A stretch of DNA of 61,190 nt from Pseudomonas sp. BGI-2 (GCF_004310295.1 NZ_SISB01000041.1:1-61190); one strand, 5' to 3'. Shown: positions 43,449 to 52,500, counted from the first letter of the stretch. Notes: generated by a model from the sequence alone, not told the origin. Numbers and translations are program-made.

Positions 43449-44338
43449 TGTACCAGAGCCTGCTCAAGTCCCTGAATCGCTTGAACCCTCGGGCCTGGGA
43501 TTTCGTTCAGCTGACCCGCATGGACAAGCCGATCGGCATTTATCTGCTGCTGTGGCCGACGCTATGGGCACTGTGGATTGCCGGTAAAGGTTCACCGTCA
43601 CTGGCCAACATCGTCATTTTCGTCCTCGGTGTGGTGCTGACCCGCGCCGGCGGCTGCGTAATTAATGACTGGGCGGACCGCAAAGTCGACGGCCACGTGA
43701 AGCGCACCGAACAGCGGCCATTGGTGAGCGGCAAGATCAGTTCCAAAGAAGCCCTGGTGTTCTTCGCGCTGCTGATGGGCGTGAGCTTTTTGCTGGTGCT
43801 GTGCACCAATGCCACGACGGTCTGGCTGTCGTTCGGTGGTTTGGCTCTGGCCTTCACTTACCCGTTCATGAAGCGCTACACCTATTACCCACAAGTGGTG
43901 CTGGGCGCGGCGTTCTCTTGGGGCATGCCGATGGCATTCACCGCCGAGACTGGTGAACTGCCAGCGGCCGCCTGGCTGCTGTGGATCGCCAACCTGCTGT
44001 GGACGGTGGGCTACGACACCTATTACGCCATGACTGACCGCGACGACGACCTGAAGATAGGCGTGAAATCCACAGCGATTCTGTTTGGCGAAGCGGACCG
44101 GGTGATCATCCTGACCCTGCAAGGGCTGGCGCTGGGTTGCCTGCTGCTGGCCGGGTCGAAATTCGAGCTCGGCGGCTGGTTCCACTTGGGATTGCTGGCG
44201 GCAGCGGGCTGTTTTGCGTGGGAGTTTTGGCACACCCGCGGCAAGGACCGGATGCGCTGCTTCAAGGCGTTTTTGCACAACCACTGGGCCGGGTTGGCGA
44301 TTTTTGTCGGGATTGTGCTGGATTACGCCACTCGCTGA
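43448..44338 (+). CDS. ubiA: 4-hydroxybenzoate octaprenyltransferase
   Basis: A 296-aa integral membrane prenyltransferase. It has the two Asp-rich motifs for prenyl-diphosphate and Mg binding, NDWADRKVDGHVKRT (about 72-86) and DTYYAMTDRDDDLKIG (about 194-209), among eight or so membrane helices. It attaches the polyprenyl tail to 4-hydroxybenzoate, second step of ubiquinone synthesis. Start ATG 43448 chosen from the ATGA overlap with ubiC; an upstream ATG in the same frame lies inside ubiC. Confidence 0.96.
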   Translation: MYQSLLKSLNRLNPRAWDFVQLTRMDKPIGIYLLLWPTLWALWIAGKGSPSLANIVIFVLGVVLTRAGGCVINDWADRKVDGHVKRTEQRPLVSGKISSKEALVFFALLMGVSFLLVLCTNATTVWLSFGGLALAFTYPFMKRYTYYPQVVLGAAFSWGMPMAFTAETGELPAAAWLLWIANLLWTVGYDTYYAMTDRDDDLKIGVKSTAILFGEADRVIILTLQGLALGCLLLAGSKFELGGWFHLGLLAAAGCFAWEFWHTRGKDRMRCFKAFLHNHWAGLAIFVGIVLDYATR

Positions 44339-44347
44339 TCGCCCCAA

Positions 44348-44376
44348 CCGCTGCCGAACGCATGTTTCGGTAGCGG
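44348..44376. terminator. Hairpin between convergent ubiA and the small exported gene
   Basis: CCGCTGCCGAA and TTCGGTAGCGG form an 11-bp stem with one mismatch. It lies 10 bases after ubiA and 18 bases beyond the end of the convergent gene. There is no long U-run, so it may act with Rho or as a shared 3' stabiliser. Confidence 0.5.
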
Positions 44377-44393
44377 CTATAGGCTTTGATTGA

Positions 44394-44780
44394 TTACTTC
44401 TGCGACTCGTGCATGACGTGCCAGACGTTCTTCATTTTGTCGCCTACCATGTCACCGGGTTTTTTGTCATTCACGAACGTGTAAAGCGGTTTACCGTCGT
44501 AGGCATATTGACTCGTGCCGTCATCGCGCTTGATAACGCTCCACTTGCCTTCGGCCTTTGCACCCGCCGGAGCCATCATTGGCGGCCAGTTCTTGGCACA
44601 ATCATCGTTACACATTGACTTGCCGCCAGCATCCTCGTCGAACGTGTACACCGTCATACCCTTATGATCGACCATCATTCCGTCTTTCATCATTGCTGGC
44701 TCAGCCGCGAAGGCCATCGATGGCAACGCCAGGGCCGCGGTCAGCATCAGAGCCTTGATGGATTGCGAGTATAGCTTCAT
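44394..44780 (-). CDS. Exported protein with COG4315-type secreted repeats
   Basis: A 128-aa protein with a signal peptide (ALMLTAALALPSMAFA, cleaved near residue 25). Two repeats of the secreted-repeat (PF03640-like) type are visible: GMTVYTFDEDAGGKSMCNDDC and GKPLYTFVNDKKPGDMVGD, with the CAKNWPPM motif between. Proteins of this family are periplasmic or extracellular with unknown function. The gene is divergent from phoB and shares its 152-base upstream region. Confidence 0.85.
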   Translation of the reverse strand: MKLYSQSIKALMLTAALALPSMAFAAEPAMMKDGMMVDHKGMTVYTFDEDAGGKSMCNDDCAKNWPPMMAPAGAKAEGKWSVIKRDDGTSQYAYDGKPLYTFVNDKKPGDMVGDKMKNVWHVMHESQK

Positions 44781-44861
44781 GGAAACCTTCCTTTTGTGGT
44801 TGTCAGGATTCGGAATTAGAGCTTAGTTCAGGATCACAACAATCGCCGGGCGACTAGAATA

Positions 44862-44895
44862 CTGTCACACGACTGCAATAATTCCGTTATCTAAT
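44862..44895 (+). promoter_or_regulatory. Pho box and -10 element of the phoB promoter
   Basis: CTGTCAC-acga-CTGCAAT (44862-44879) fits the PhoB box of two 7-base repeats 4 apart (consensus CTGTCAT), and CCGTTAT follows 4 bases later as a weaker third repeat. TCTAAT (44890-44895) sits exactly 10 bases after the second repeat, the spacing of Pho promoters where the box replaces the -35. It predicts autoregulation of phoBR. The divergent small exported gene could share it. Confidence 0.8.
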
Positions 44896-44932
44896 GCGGC
44901 GCAAGACAGTTAAATGACAAGAGGATTAAGGC

Positions 44933-45622
44933 ATGGTTGGCAGGAGCATTCTGATCGTCGACGACGAAGCGCCCATTCGCGAAATGATCGCCGTTGCGTT
45001 GGAAATGGCCGGCTATGACTGCCTGGAGGCTGAGAACTCCCAGCAGGCCCATGCCATCATCGTTGACCGCAAGCCGGACCTGATCCTGCTGGACTGGATG
45101 CTACCCGGCACCTCCGGTATCGAGTTGGCCCGACGCCTCAAGCGTGATGAGCTGACCGGGGACATCCCGATCATCATGCTCACCGCCAAGGGCGAAGAGG
45201 ACAACAAGATCCAGGGCCTGGAAGTCGGCGCCGATGACTACATCACTAAGCCTTTTTCCCCACGTGAGCTGGTGGCGCGCCTGAAGGCCGTGCTGCGCCG
45301 CGCCGGCCCTACCGATGGCGAGACGCCGATCGAAGTCGGTGGCCTGCTGCTGGACCCGATCAGCCATCGTGTGACCATCGACGGCAAACCCGCTGAGATG
45401 GGCCCGACTGAATACCGTCTGCTGCAATTTTTCATGACTCACCAGGAGCGTGCCTACACCCGTGGCCAGTTGCTGGATCAGGTCTGGGGCGGCAACGTGT
45501 ATGTCGAAGAGCGCACCGTCGACGTGCACATCCGTCGCCTGCGCAAAGCCCTCGGCGACGCCTACGAAAATCTGGTACAAACCGTGCGCGGAACCGGCTA
45601 CCGGTTTTCCACCAAGGCCTGA
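44933..45622 (+). CDS. phoB: Phosphate regulon response regulator PhoB
   Basis: A 229-aa OmpR-class regulator. The receiver domain has the acidic pair DDE near 11-13, the phosphorylated Asp in LILLDWMLPG (about 54) and Lys in ITKPFSP (about 105). The C-terminal winged helix includes TEYRLLQFFMTHQERAYTRG and YVEERTVDVHIRRLRKAL. Under phosphate starvation it binds Pho boxes such as those at 44862 and 57775. First gene of phoBR. Confidence 0.97.
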   Translation: MVGRSILIVDDEAPIREMIAVALEMAGYDCLEAENSQQAHAIIVDRKPDLILLDWMLPGTSGIELARRLKRDELTGDIPIIMLTAKGEEDNKIQGLEVGADDYITKPFSPRELVARLKAVLRRAGPTDGETPIEVGGLLLDPISHRVTIDGKPAEMGPTEYRLLQFFMTHQERAYTRGQLLDQVWGGNVYVEERTVDVHIRRLRKALGDAYENLVQTVRGTGYRFSTKA

Positions 45623-45660
45623 GCTGACCGCCAGACTCGCTGACAAGGACGCGTGTTCAA

Positions 45661-46983
45661 TTGAACCAAAACTGGCATGGCACCCTGATTCGCCACATGT
45701 TGTTGCTGGTGACCGGCTGTTTGGTGATCGGCCTGATTACCGGCTACTACGGCTGGAGCCTCGCCGCGGGCCTGGGCCTTTACCTGGCCTGGACCCTCAA
45801 GCAATTGCTGCGGCTGCACGAATGGCTGCGGCTGCACAAAGCCGACGAAGCCCCCCCCGACGGCTATGGCCTGTGGGGTGAGGTGTTCGACAGCATCTAT
45901 CACCTGCAACGCCGTGACCAACGTGTGCGCGGACGTCTGCAAGCGGTGATCGACCGGGTTCAGGAATCCACCGCCGCGCTGAAAGACGCCGTCATCATGC
46001 TCGACAGCGACGGCAACCTGGAATGGTGGAACCGCGCCGCCGAGACCCTGCTCGGCCTCAAGACACCGCAAGACAGCGGTCAGCCGGTCGCCAACCTGGT
46101 ACGCCATCCGCGCTTCAAGGAATATTTCGAGCAGAACAGCTACGCCGAACCGCTGGAAATTCCTTCGCCGACCAATGATCGCGTACGCATTCAGCTGTAC
46201 ATCACCCGCTACGGCAACAACGAACACCTGATGCTGGTGCGCGACGTGACGCGCATTCATCAGCTGGAACAGATGCGCAAAGACTTCATCGCCAACGTGT
46301 CCCACGAATTGCGCACACCGCTGACGGTGATCTGCGGCTACCTGGAAACCCTGCTCGACAACGTCGAGGAGGTGAACCCGCGCTGGACCCGTGCCTTGCA
46401 GCAAATGCAGCAGCAAGGCGGGCGCATGCAGACCTTGCTCAACGACTTGCTGCTGTTGGCCAAACTGGAAGCCACCGATTACCCGTCGGACAACCAGCCG
46501 GTGGTCATCGACGGCTTGCTGCAATCGATCACTGGCGATGCCCAGCAGTTGTCCGGCCAGAAAAACCAACGCATCACCCTGGAAGCCGATCCGACGATTC
46601 TGCTCAAGGGCAGCGAAGCCGAGTTGCGCAGCGCGTTTTCCAATCTGGTGTTCAACGCGGTGAAATACACCCCGGCCGAAGGCAATATCCGCATTCGCTG
46701 GTGGGGCGATGAGCAAGGCGCACATTTGAGCGTGCAGGACTCCGGGATCGGCATCGACAGCAAACACCTGCCGCGCCTGACCGAACGTTTCTACCGCGTC
46801 GACTCCAGCCGCAACTCCAACACCGGCGGCACTGGCCTCGGCCTGGCGATCGTCAAACACGTATTGCTACGACACCGCGCGCGGATGGAAATCAGCAGTG
46901 TGCCGGGGCATGGCAGCACGTTTACCTGCCATTTTGCGCCGGCCCAAGTCACGAAAACCCGGGTCATCAGCACCGCCGACTGA
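45661..46983 (+). CDS. phoR: Phosphate regulon sensor histidine kinase PhoR
   Basis: A 440-aa kinase. An N-terminal membrane region (MLLLVTGCLVIGLITGYYGW, then AAGLGLYLAWTL) is followed by a PAS domain (about 95-190), the phosphoacceptor FIANVSHELRTPLTVICGYL (His near 212) and HATPase motifs NAVKYTP and GGTGLGLAIVKH. The start appears to be TTG at 45661, preceded by AAGGA. There is no sizeable periplasmic sensor, so it would sense through the Pst-PhoU complex. It lies 38 bases after phoB. Confidence 0.95.
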   Translation: MNQNWHGTLIRHMLLLVTGCLVIGLITGYYGWSLAAGLGLYLAWTLKQLLRLHEWLRLHKADEAPPDGYGLWGEVFDSIYHLQRRDQRVRGRLQAVIDRVQESTAALKDAVIMLDSDGNLEWWNRAAETLLGLKTPQDSGQPVANLVRHPRFKEYFEQNSYAEPLEIPSPTNDRVRIQLYITRYGNNEHLMLVRDVTRIHQLEQMRKDFIANVSHELRTPLTVICGYLETLLDNVEEVNPRWTRALQQMQQQGGRMQTLLNDLLLLAKLEATDYPSDNQPVVIDGLLQSITGDAQQLSGQKNQRITLEADPTILLKGSEAELRSAFSNLVFNAVKYTPAEGNIRIRWWGDEQGAHLSVQDSGIGIDSKHLPRLTERFYRVDSSRNSNTGGTGLGLAIVKHVLLRHRARMEISSVPGHGSTFTCHFAPAQVTKTRVISTAD

Positions 46984-47106
46984 TACCGGCCAGCACTCGC
47001 CACTAGGCAATCACCAAGTCAGCCGCTACATTGGCTGACTTGTGCCTGCCCTTCAGGCACCGCATCGACCCCCTTTTCGAATACACGGAACCCGCAAAAC
47101 TCCATC

Positions 47107-48447
47107 ATGGACCCTTCCCCTGGCTTGACCCTCGCGACACTCTTCGCCGATTTCGGCATGATTCTTTTTGCTCTGATCCTGGTTTTGCTCAACGGCTTTT
47201 TCGTTGCGGCGGAATTTGCCATGGTCAAATTGCGCTCGACCCGGGTCGAGGCCATCGCTGAAAAAAACGGCTGGCGCGGACACATCCTGCGCACCGTTCA
47301 CAGTCAGCTCGATGCGTACCTGTCGGCGTGCCAATTGGGCATCACCCTCGCCTCCCTGGGCCTTGGCTGGGTCGGTGAACCGGCGTTCGCGCACATCCTC
47401 GAGCCAGTGCTGAGCGCCGTTGGCGTAGAGTCGGCCGAAGTGGTCAAAGGTGTGTCGTTCTTCACGGCGTTCTTCATCATTTCGTACCTGCACATTGTGG
47501 TCGGCGAGTTGGCCCCGAAATCCTGGGCCATCCGCAAACCCGAGCTGCTGTCGCTCTGGACCGCGGTGCCGCTGTACCTGTTTTACTGGGCCATGTACCC
47601 GGCGATTTACCTGCTCAACGCCAGCGCCAACACGATCCTGCGGATCGCCGGTCAGGGTGAACCCGGCCCGCATCACGAGCATCATTACAGCCGTGAAGAA
47701 CTGAAACTGATCCTGCACTCCAGCCGTGGCCAGGACCCAAGCGACCAGGGCATGCGTGTTTTGGCTTCCGCCGTGGAAATGGGCGAGCTGGAAGTGGTCG
47801 ACTGGGCGAACTCCCGTGAAGACCTGGTGACGCTGGAGTTCAACGCGCCGCTCAAGGAAATCCTGGCGATGTTCCGTCGCCACAAGTTCAGCCGTTATCC
47901 GGTGTACGACAGCGAAAGCCAGGAGTTCGTCGGCCTGCTGCACATCAAGGATCTGCTGCTCGAATTGGCGGCCCTGGACCACATCCCCGAGTCGTTCAAC
48001 CTCGCCGAACTGACCCGGCCGCTGGAGCGTGTGTCGCGGCACATGCCGCTGTCTCAGTTGCTGGAGCAGTTCCGCAAGGGCGGCTCGCACTTCGCCCTGG
48101 TTGAAGAGGCCGATGGCAACATCATCGGCTACCTGACCATGGAAGACGTACTTGAGGTGCTGGTGGGCGACATTCAGGACGAACACCGCAAGGCTGAGCG
48201 CGGCATCCTCGCGTACCAACCGGGCAAGTTGCTGGTACGGGGTGATACGCCGCTGTTCAAGGTCGAACGACTGCTGGGCATCGACTTGGACCACATCGAA
48301 GCCGAAACCCTCGCCGGGCTGGTCTACGAAACCCTGAAACGGGTGCCGGAAGAGGAAGAAGTGCTGGAAGTCGAAGGCTTGCGGATCATCATCAAGAAGA
48401 TGAAAGGGCCGAAGATTATTCTGGCCAAGGTGTTGATGCTCGATTGA
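47107..48447 (+). CDS. CNNM/CorC-type transporter-associated protein (DUF21, CBS, CorC_HlyC)
   Basis: A 446-aa membrane protein. The N-terminal CNNM (DUF21) domain has about four helices (ILFALILVLLNGFFVAAEFA; GVSFFTAFFIISYLHIVVG), then two CBS domains (about 220-340) and a C-terminal CorC_HlyC domain (RGDTPLFKVERLLGIDLDH onward). Such proteins are linked to Mg/Co efflux and membrane stress; older annotations say hemolysin-like. It sits between phoR and a convergent LytM-like gene, as at PA5362-5363 in my memory. Confidence 0.88.
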   Translation: MDPSPGLTLATLFADFGMILFALILVLLNGFFVAAEFAMVKLRSTRVEAIAEKNGWRGHILRTVHSQLDAYLSACQLGITLASLGLGWVGEPAFAHILEPVLSAVGVESAEVVKGVSFFTAFFIISYLHIVVGELAPKSWAIRKPELLSLWTAVPLYLFYWAMYPAIYLLNASANTILRIAGQGEPGPHHEHHYSREELKLILHSSRGQDPSDQGMRVLASAVEMGELEVVDWANSREDLVTLEFNAPLKEILAMFRRHKFSRYPVYDSESQEFVGLLHIKDLLLELAALDHIPESFNLAELTRPLERVSRHMPLSQLLEQFRKGGSHFALVEEADGNIIGYLTMEDVLEVLVGDIQDEHRKAERGILAYQPGKLLVRGDTPLFKVERLLGIDLDHIEAETLAGLVYETLKRVPEEEEVLEVEGLRIIIKKMKGPKIILAKVLMLD

Positions 48448-48466
48448 TCAGGAGCTGGCGGGCTTT

Positions 48467-48570
48467 TGTGGTGAGGGGATTTATCCCCGTTGGGTCGCGA
48501 AGCGACCCCGTCGTATTTAGAGGAATTGGGACGGCTTCGCCGTCCAACGGGGATAAATCCCCTCGCCACA
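48467..48570. repeat. REP-type inverted repeat between convergent genes
   Basis: 27-base arms (TGTGGTGAGGGGATTTATCC... at 48467-48493 and its complement at 48544-48570) with one mismatch. Inside are two smaller hairpins, gtcgcgaagcgac and gacggcttcgccgtc. Same family as the repeat at 18101-18251. It could terminate both flanking genes. Confidence 0.8.
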
Positions 48571-48587
48571 ATTAATCTCCATCACCT

Positions 48588-49490
48588 TCACTGTTTGCCG
48601 AGCGCAAAGTTCGGCAGACTCCCCACCGGTTGATTGAACTGATACGGAATCGACACCAGCCCCAACCCCGTATTGCGCTGCACCACGAAGTGCAAGTGTG
48701 GCCCGCTGCTGTTGCCGGTATTGCCCGACAGTGCCAGCGCACTCCCCACCGCGACCCGTTGCCCCTCGCGAACGCTGACTGAACCTTGCTTGAGGTGCAG
48801 GTACACACCCATGGTTCCGTCATCGTGCAGCACCCGCACGAAATTGCCCGACGGATCGGTGCCGCGTCCGGTCTGAGCATTTTCGGTTTTCACCACCACC
48901 CCGCCTCGCGCCGCGATGATCGGCGTGCCTTCGGGCATGGCGATGTCCATGGCGTAGCGGTTCTTGGCGCCGAAGTGGCTGTACTGGCCGTTGGCGCCCT
49001 GACTCAAACGAAACGGCCCGCCACGCCAGGGCAGCGGATACCGATAGGCCAAGGCGGTCCCTGAAGGGTCGCCCAGGGAATATTCGAACCTTGGGGTGTA
49101 CGCCAGCGGCTTTCCGGGTTTCGTCGCCGTGAGCAGCGCCAGACGGATGTTGCTGCGCGCCGGCATCACCCGGCGGATCGGTCGGCTCGGCGCGCCACTG
49201 ACATTGTTCAGCCCGGCAAAACTCAGCTCGATCTCGACCGGCGCATACAGGTCGTTGCGCACGTACACGTTGTCCACGCCCTTCTGCTTCTTGATCTCGA
49301 GGTACACCTGGCGCTCAAGGTGCTCAACCATGCGATCACGAAAAACGAACACCTGGGAGCCTTTGGTGGGGCGGTCGCTATAGGAGACCACGCCGTTGGC
49401 GTCTTTGGACTTGTAGATAGTCATGGCCACAGCCGAGGTGGAGGCCATGAAAAGACCACAGAAAAACAACAGGCGCGCGAGCATTGGCAA
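48588..49490 (-). CDS. Exported LytM/M23-family protein with DUF4124 N-terminus
   Basis: A 300-aa protein with signal peptide (MLARLLFFCGLFMASTSAVA). A DUF4124-like start is followed (IYKSKDANGVVSYSDRPTKG), then a beta-rich middle, then the M23 domain from about 165: YAMDIAMPEGTPIIAARGG, VYLHLKQGSVSV and SSGPHLHFVVQ. The second zinc motif HLHF is present, but the first (H-x-x-x-D) reads N-R-Y-A-M-D, so the histidine ligand is not at its usual place. It may be a degenerate activator-type LytM protein or use a nearby His (YSHFGAKNRYAMD). Confidence 0.87.
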   Translation of the reverse strand: MPMLARLLFFCGLFMASTSAVAMTIYKSKDANGVVSYSDRPTKGSQVFVFRDRMVEHLERQVYLEIKKQKGVDNVYVRNDLYAPVEIELSFAGLNNVSGAPSRPIRRVMPARSNIRLALLTATKPGKPLAYTPRFEYSLGDPSGTALAYRYPLPWRGGPFRLSQGANGQYSHFGAKNRYAMDIAMPEGTPIIAARGGVVVKTENAQTGRGTDPSGNFVRVLHDDGTMGVYLHLKQGSVSVREGQRVAVGSALALSGNTGNSSGPHLHFVVQRNTGLGLVSIPYQFNQPVGSLPNFALGKQ

Positions 49491-49564
49491 GATTCTGTCG
49501 AGTAAGGCCTGGGGAGGAGCCTAGCAGCTGCAATGGACCCGGGTAGTCGGCAGATGTTTCAAAT

Positions 49565-49673
49565 GATCGTTCCCACGCTCTGCGTGGGAATGCAGCAAGG
49601 GACGCTCTGCGTCCCACCGAAGCGGACGCGGAGCGTCCGGGGAGGCATTCCCACGCAGAGCGTGGGAACGATC
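49565..49673. repeat. Long inverted repeat 3' of the response-regulator gene
   Basis: GATCGTTCCCACGCTCTGCG... (29 bases from 49565) is matched exactly by its reverse complement ending at 49673. Inside lie gggacgctctgcgtccc and ggacgcggagcgtcc hairpins. This is a second intergenic repeat family of fluorescent pseudomonads. It begins 12 bases beyond the end of the leftward response-regulator gene and may act as its terminator. Confidence 0.8.
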
Positions 49674-49684
49674 AGCGGTACACG

Positions 49685-50590
49685 TTACGCGCCGGGTACG
49701 AAATGCTTCTGCGCCGTACCACGAGCAATCAGGCGGGAGATGTAGTCGAGCTTCTGCGCATCCTGATCCACAAAGCGGAAGGTCAGTTGCAGCCAGTCGC
49801 TGTCGGGTTTCGGTTCAAACGCGACGATGGCGTGCAAGTAGCCATTGAGGCGCGCGACTTCAGCGTTGTCGCCCTGCTCCAGATCGAGCACGGCGCTGTC
49901 GAGGACTTGTGGCAGCGTGTCGGTGCGTTTCACCACCAGCAGTGCTTCCTTGATGCTCAAGGCTTTGATCACGCATTGCTGAATGCCGCTTGGCAAACGC
50001 AACTGGCCTTGGCCACGACCGCTGGCCGGTGCGGAAGCAGCGACCGGTGCCTTGACCGGCGGGCTACTGAGCAAGCCGCGTGAAGGTGCAGCCGCCGGTG
50101 CCGGAGCCGCGACCACGGCAGCCTTGCCGCCGGTCAATGCGCTCAGGGAATCGTTGCCGAAGGCCGAGTTCATTTTGGTCGGTGCACCGTTCATCAAGGC
50201 GTCGAGCTTACCGACCTTGTTCAGCGCTTGTTTGACCTTGGTCAGCAGTTGTTCGTTGGTGAACGGCTTGCTGACGTAGCCGGAAACGCCGGCCTGAATC
50301 GCCTGGACCACGTTCTCTTTGTCGCCACGGCTGGTCACCATCACGAAGGGCATGGTCTTGAGGTTGTCCTGCTCGCGGCACCAGGTCAGCAATTCCAGGC
50401 CAGACATTTCCGGCATTTCCCAGTCGCACAGCACCAGGTCAAAAGCTTCCTTGGCCAGCATGGCCTGAGCCTTTTTGCCGTTGATGGCATCTTCTGTCCG
50501 GATACCCGGGAAGTAGTTACGCAGGCACTTCTTTACCAGGTCACGAATGAACGCCGCATCGTCCACCACCAACACACTGATCTTGCTCAT
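49685..50590 (-). CDS. Single-receiver response regulator with C-terminal domain of unknown type
   Basis: A 301-aa protein. The CheY-like receiver (1-125) has VVDDAAFIRD, the phosphorylated Asp in LVLCDWEMPE (about 56), T/S in MVTSRG and Lys in VSKPFTN. An Ala/Pro linker (about 160-195) leads to a C-terminal domain of about 100 aa (QQCVIKALSIKEALLVVKRT ... DYISRLIARG), which resembles the end of a PilZ domain but lacks an obvious RxxxR. A similar gene (PA5364) stands here in P. aeruginosa. Function unknown; not in the phoU operon, since a terminator intervenes. Confidence 0.85.
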   Translation of the reverse strand: MSKISVLVVDDAAFIRDLVKKCLRNYFPGIRTEDAINGKKAQAMLAKEAFDLVLCDWEMPEMSGLELLTWCREQDNLKTMPFVMVTSRGDKENVVQAIQAGVSGYVSKPFTNEQLLTKVKQALNKVGKLDALMNGAPTKMNSAFGNDSLSALTGGKAAVVAAPAPAAAPSRGLLSSPPVKAPVAASAPASGRGQGQLRLPSGIQQCVIKALSIKEALLVVKRTDTLPQVLDSAVLDLEQGDNAEVARLNGYLHAIVAFEPKPDSDWLQLTFRFVDQDAQKLDYISRLIARGTAQKHFVPGA

Positions 50591-50712
50591 CCATCACCCC
50601 TCGAAAAAATCCCGGCAAGCATACCGTTTTGCTGATGGCACATTGCCAAAAACCTTCAGTCACGCCGGGACTTTTCGTTCGCGGGTGCTGCTTTTGAAGT
50701 CGAAAACCACAC

Positions 50713-50746
50713 AAAAAAACGCCCGGCCAAAGGACCGGGCGTTTTT
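50713..50746 (-). terminator. Rho-independent terminator after phoU
   Basis: AACGCCCGG-(ccaaagg)-aCCGGGCGTT hairpin flanked by A- and T-runs on both sides. It ends the pst-phoU transcript on the minus strand (TTTTTTT after the stem) and separates it from the response-regulator gene. Confidence 0.88.
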
Positions 50747-50757
50747 CTTGGGCAGTC

Positions 50758-51519
50758 TTACTTATCGTCAGCTTTGCCCGGAACATTAGCGGTTTCGGCA
50801 CTTGTGCCTTCAACTTCTTCCTTCATGCGCTTGAGGCCCAGGTGACGCACGTCGGTGCCGCGCACCAGGTAAATCACCAATTCCGAGATATTGCGCGCAT
50901 GGTCGCCGATCCGTTCCAGCGAACGCAGCACCCAGATGATGCTCAAGACCCGCGAGATAGAGCGCGGGTCTTCCATCATGTAGGTCGCGAGCTCGCGCAG
51001 CGCGGTCTTGTATTCGCGGTCGATGATCTTGTCGTACTGGGCCACCGACAACGCCAGGTCGGCGTCGAAGCGGGCAAACGCGTCCAGTGCGTCACGCACC
51101 ATGTTGCGCACCTGGTCACCGATGTGGCGAACCTCGACGTAACCACGCGGCGCCTCGCCTTCTTCGCACAACTGAATGGCGCGGCGGGCGATCTTGGTCG
51201 CTTCGTCACCGATGCGCTCCAGGTCGATCACCGATTTGGAGATGCTGATGATCAGACGCAAGTCAGATGCAGCCGGCTGACGGCGGGCCAGAATGCGCAG
51301 GCATTCTTCGTCGATGTTGCGTTCCATCTGGTTGATCTGGTCGTCGATCTCACGAACCTGCTGGGCCAGGCCGGAGTCGGCCTCGATCAGCGCGGTCACC
51401 GCGTCATTAACCTGCTTTTCCACCAGACCGCCCATGGCCAGGAGGTGGCTGCGAACTTCCTCCAGCTCAGCGTTGAACTGCGCGGAGATGTGATGGGTAA
51501 GGCCTTCTTTACTAATCAT
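50758..51519 (-). CDS. phoU: Phosphate signalling protein PhoU
   Basis: A 253-aa PhoU made of two three-helix bundles. Metal-binding E/D patterns are seen in EDPRSISRVLSIIWVLRSLERIGDHARNI and the matching KSVIDLERIGDEATKIA in the N-terminal half. It couples the Pst transporter state to PhoR. The C-terminal tail is extended with charged residues (MKEEVEGTSAETANVPGKAD). Last gene of pstSCAB-phoU, 72 bases after pstB. Confidence 0.96.
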   Translation of the reverse strand: MISKEGLTHHISAQFNAELEEVRSHLLAMGGLVEKQVNDAVTALIEADSGLAQQVREIDDQINQMERNIDEECLRILARRQPAASDLRLIISISKSVIDLERIGDEATKIARRAIQLCEEGEAPRGYVEVRHIGDQVRNMVRDALDAFARFDADLALSVAQYDKIIDREYKTALRELATYMMEDPRSISRVLSIIWVLRSLERIGDHARNISELVIYLVRGTDVRHLGLKRMKEEVEGTSAETANVPGKADDK

Positions 51520-51590
51520 GTTGGCGTCCTTGGAGCGTCCGGTAAGGTGCGGTGGACCGCAGCGTCAGTTCAGTGAGCAACAACAGCTTC

Positions 51591-52424
51591 CTAGCCGTAA
51601 CGACCGGTGATGTAGTCCTCGGTCTGCTTCTTAGCCGGATTGGTGAACAGGGTGTCGGTGTCGCCGAATTCCACCAGTTTGCCCATGTACATGAACGCCG
51701 TGTAGTCGGAAACCCGTGCGGCCTGTTGCATGTTGTGGGTCACGATGACGATGGTGAACTTCGATTTCAATTCGTAGATCAGCTCTTCGACTTTCAGCGT
51801 GGAGATCGGGTCGAGTGCCGAGCACGGTTCGTCGAGCAGCAGCACTTCTGGCTCCACGGCGATGGTGCGAGCGATCACCAGACGTTGTTGCTGACCACCG
51901 GACAGGCCGAGTGCCGATTCATGCAGACGGTCTTTGACTTCGTCCCACAGCGCAGCGCCTTTCAACGCCCACTCGACGGCTTCGTCGAGGATGCGCTTCT
52001 TGTTGATGCCTTGAATGCGCAGGCCGTAAACCACGTTTTCGTAGATGGTTTTCGGGAACGGGTTGGGCTTCTGGAACACCATGCCAACACGACGACGCAG
52101 CTCGGCCACGTCTTCGCCCTTACGGTAGATGTTGTTGCCGTAGAGGTTGATCGCGCCTTCGACACGGCAGTCATCCACCAGGTCGTTCATGCGGTTGAAC
52201 GTACGCAGCAGCGTGGACTTACCGCAGCCGGACGGGCCGATGAAGGCGGTCACGCGCTGTTTCGGGATGTTCAAGCTGACGTCGAACAGCGCTTGTTTGT
52301 CGCCGTAGAACAGGCTCAGGCCTGGCACTTCGATGGCGACGGTTTCCTGCTCGAGGCTCAAGCTCTGTTTATCGCGGCCCAAGGCCGACATGTTGATGCC
52401 GTGGGTATGTGCTTCGTGCTGCAT
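51591..52424 (-). CDS. pstB: Phosphate ABC transporter ATP-binding protein PstB
   Basis: A 277-aa ABC ATPase: Walker A GPSGCGKST (about 72-80), Q-loop FQKPNPFP, signature LSGGQQQR, Walker B VLLLDEPCSALDP, then the H-loop in VTHNMQQA. The N-terminal extension of about 25 aa (MQHEAHTHGINMSALG) is common in pseudomonads. It powers uptake with PstA and PstC. Confidence 0.97.
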   Translation of the reverse strand: MQHEAHTHGINMSALGRDKQSLSLEQETVAIEVPGLSLFYGDKQALFDVSLNIPKQRVTAFIGPSGCGKSTLLRTFNRMNDLVDDCRVEGAINLYGNNIYRKGEDVAELRRRVGMVFQKPNPFPKTIYENVVYGLRIQGINKKRILDEAVEWALKGAALWDEVKDRLHESALGLSGGQQQRLVIARTIAVEPEVLLLDEPCSALDPISTLKVEELIYELKSKFTIVIVTHNMQQAARVSDYTAFMYMGKLVEFGDTDTLFTNPAKKQTEDYITGRYG

Positions 52425-52500
52425 GGGAGGCTCCCTGTGCTAACAAATTCGGTTCGGTTGTCCGCTGGCCTCACAAAATGGGCCAGCGGTGTTGCCGTTC

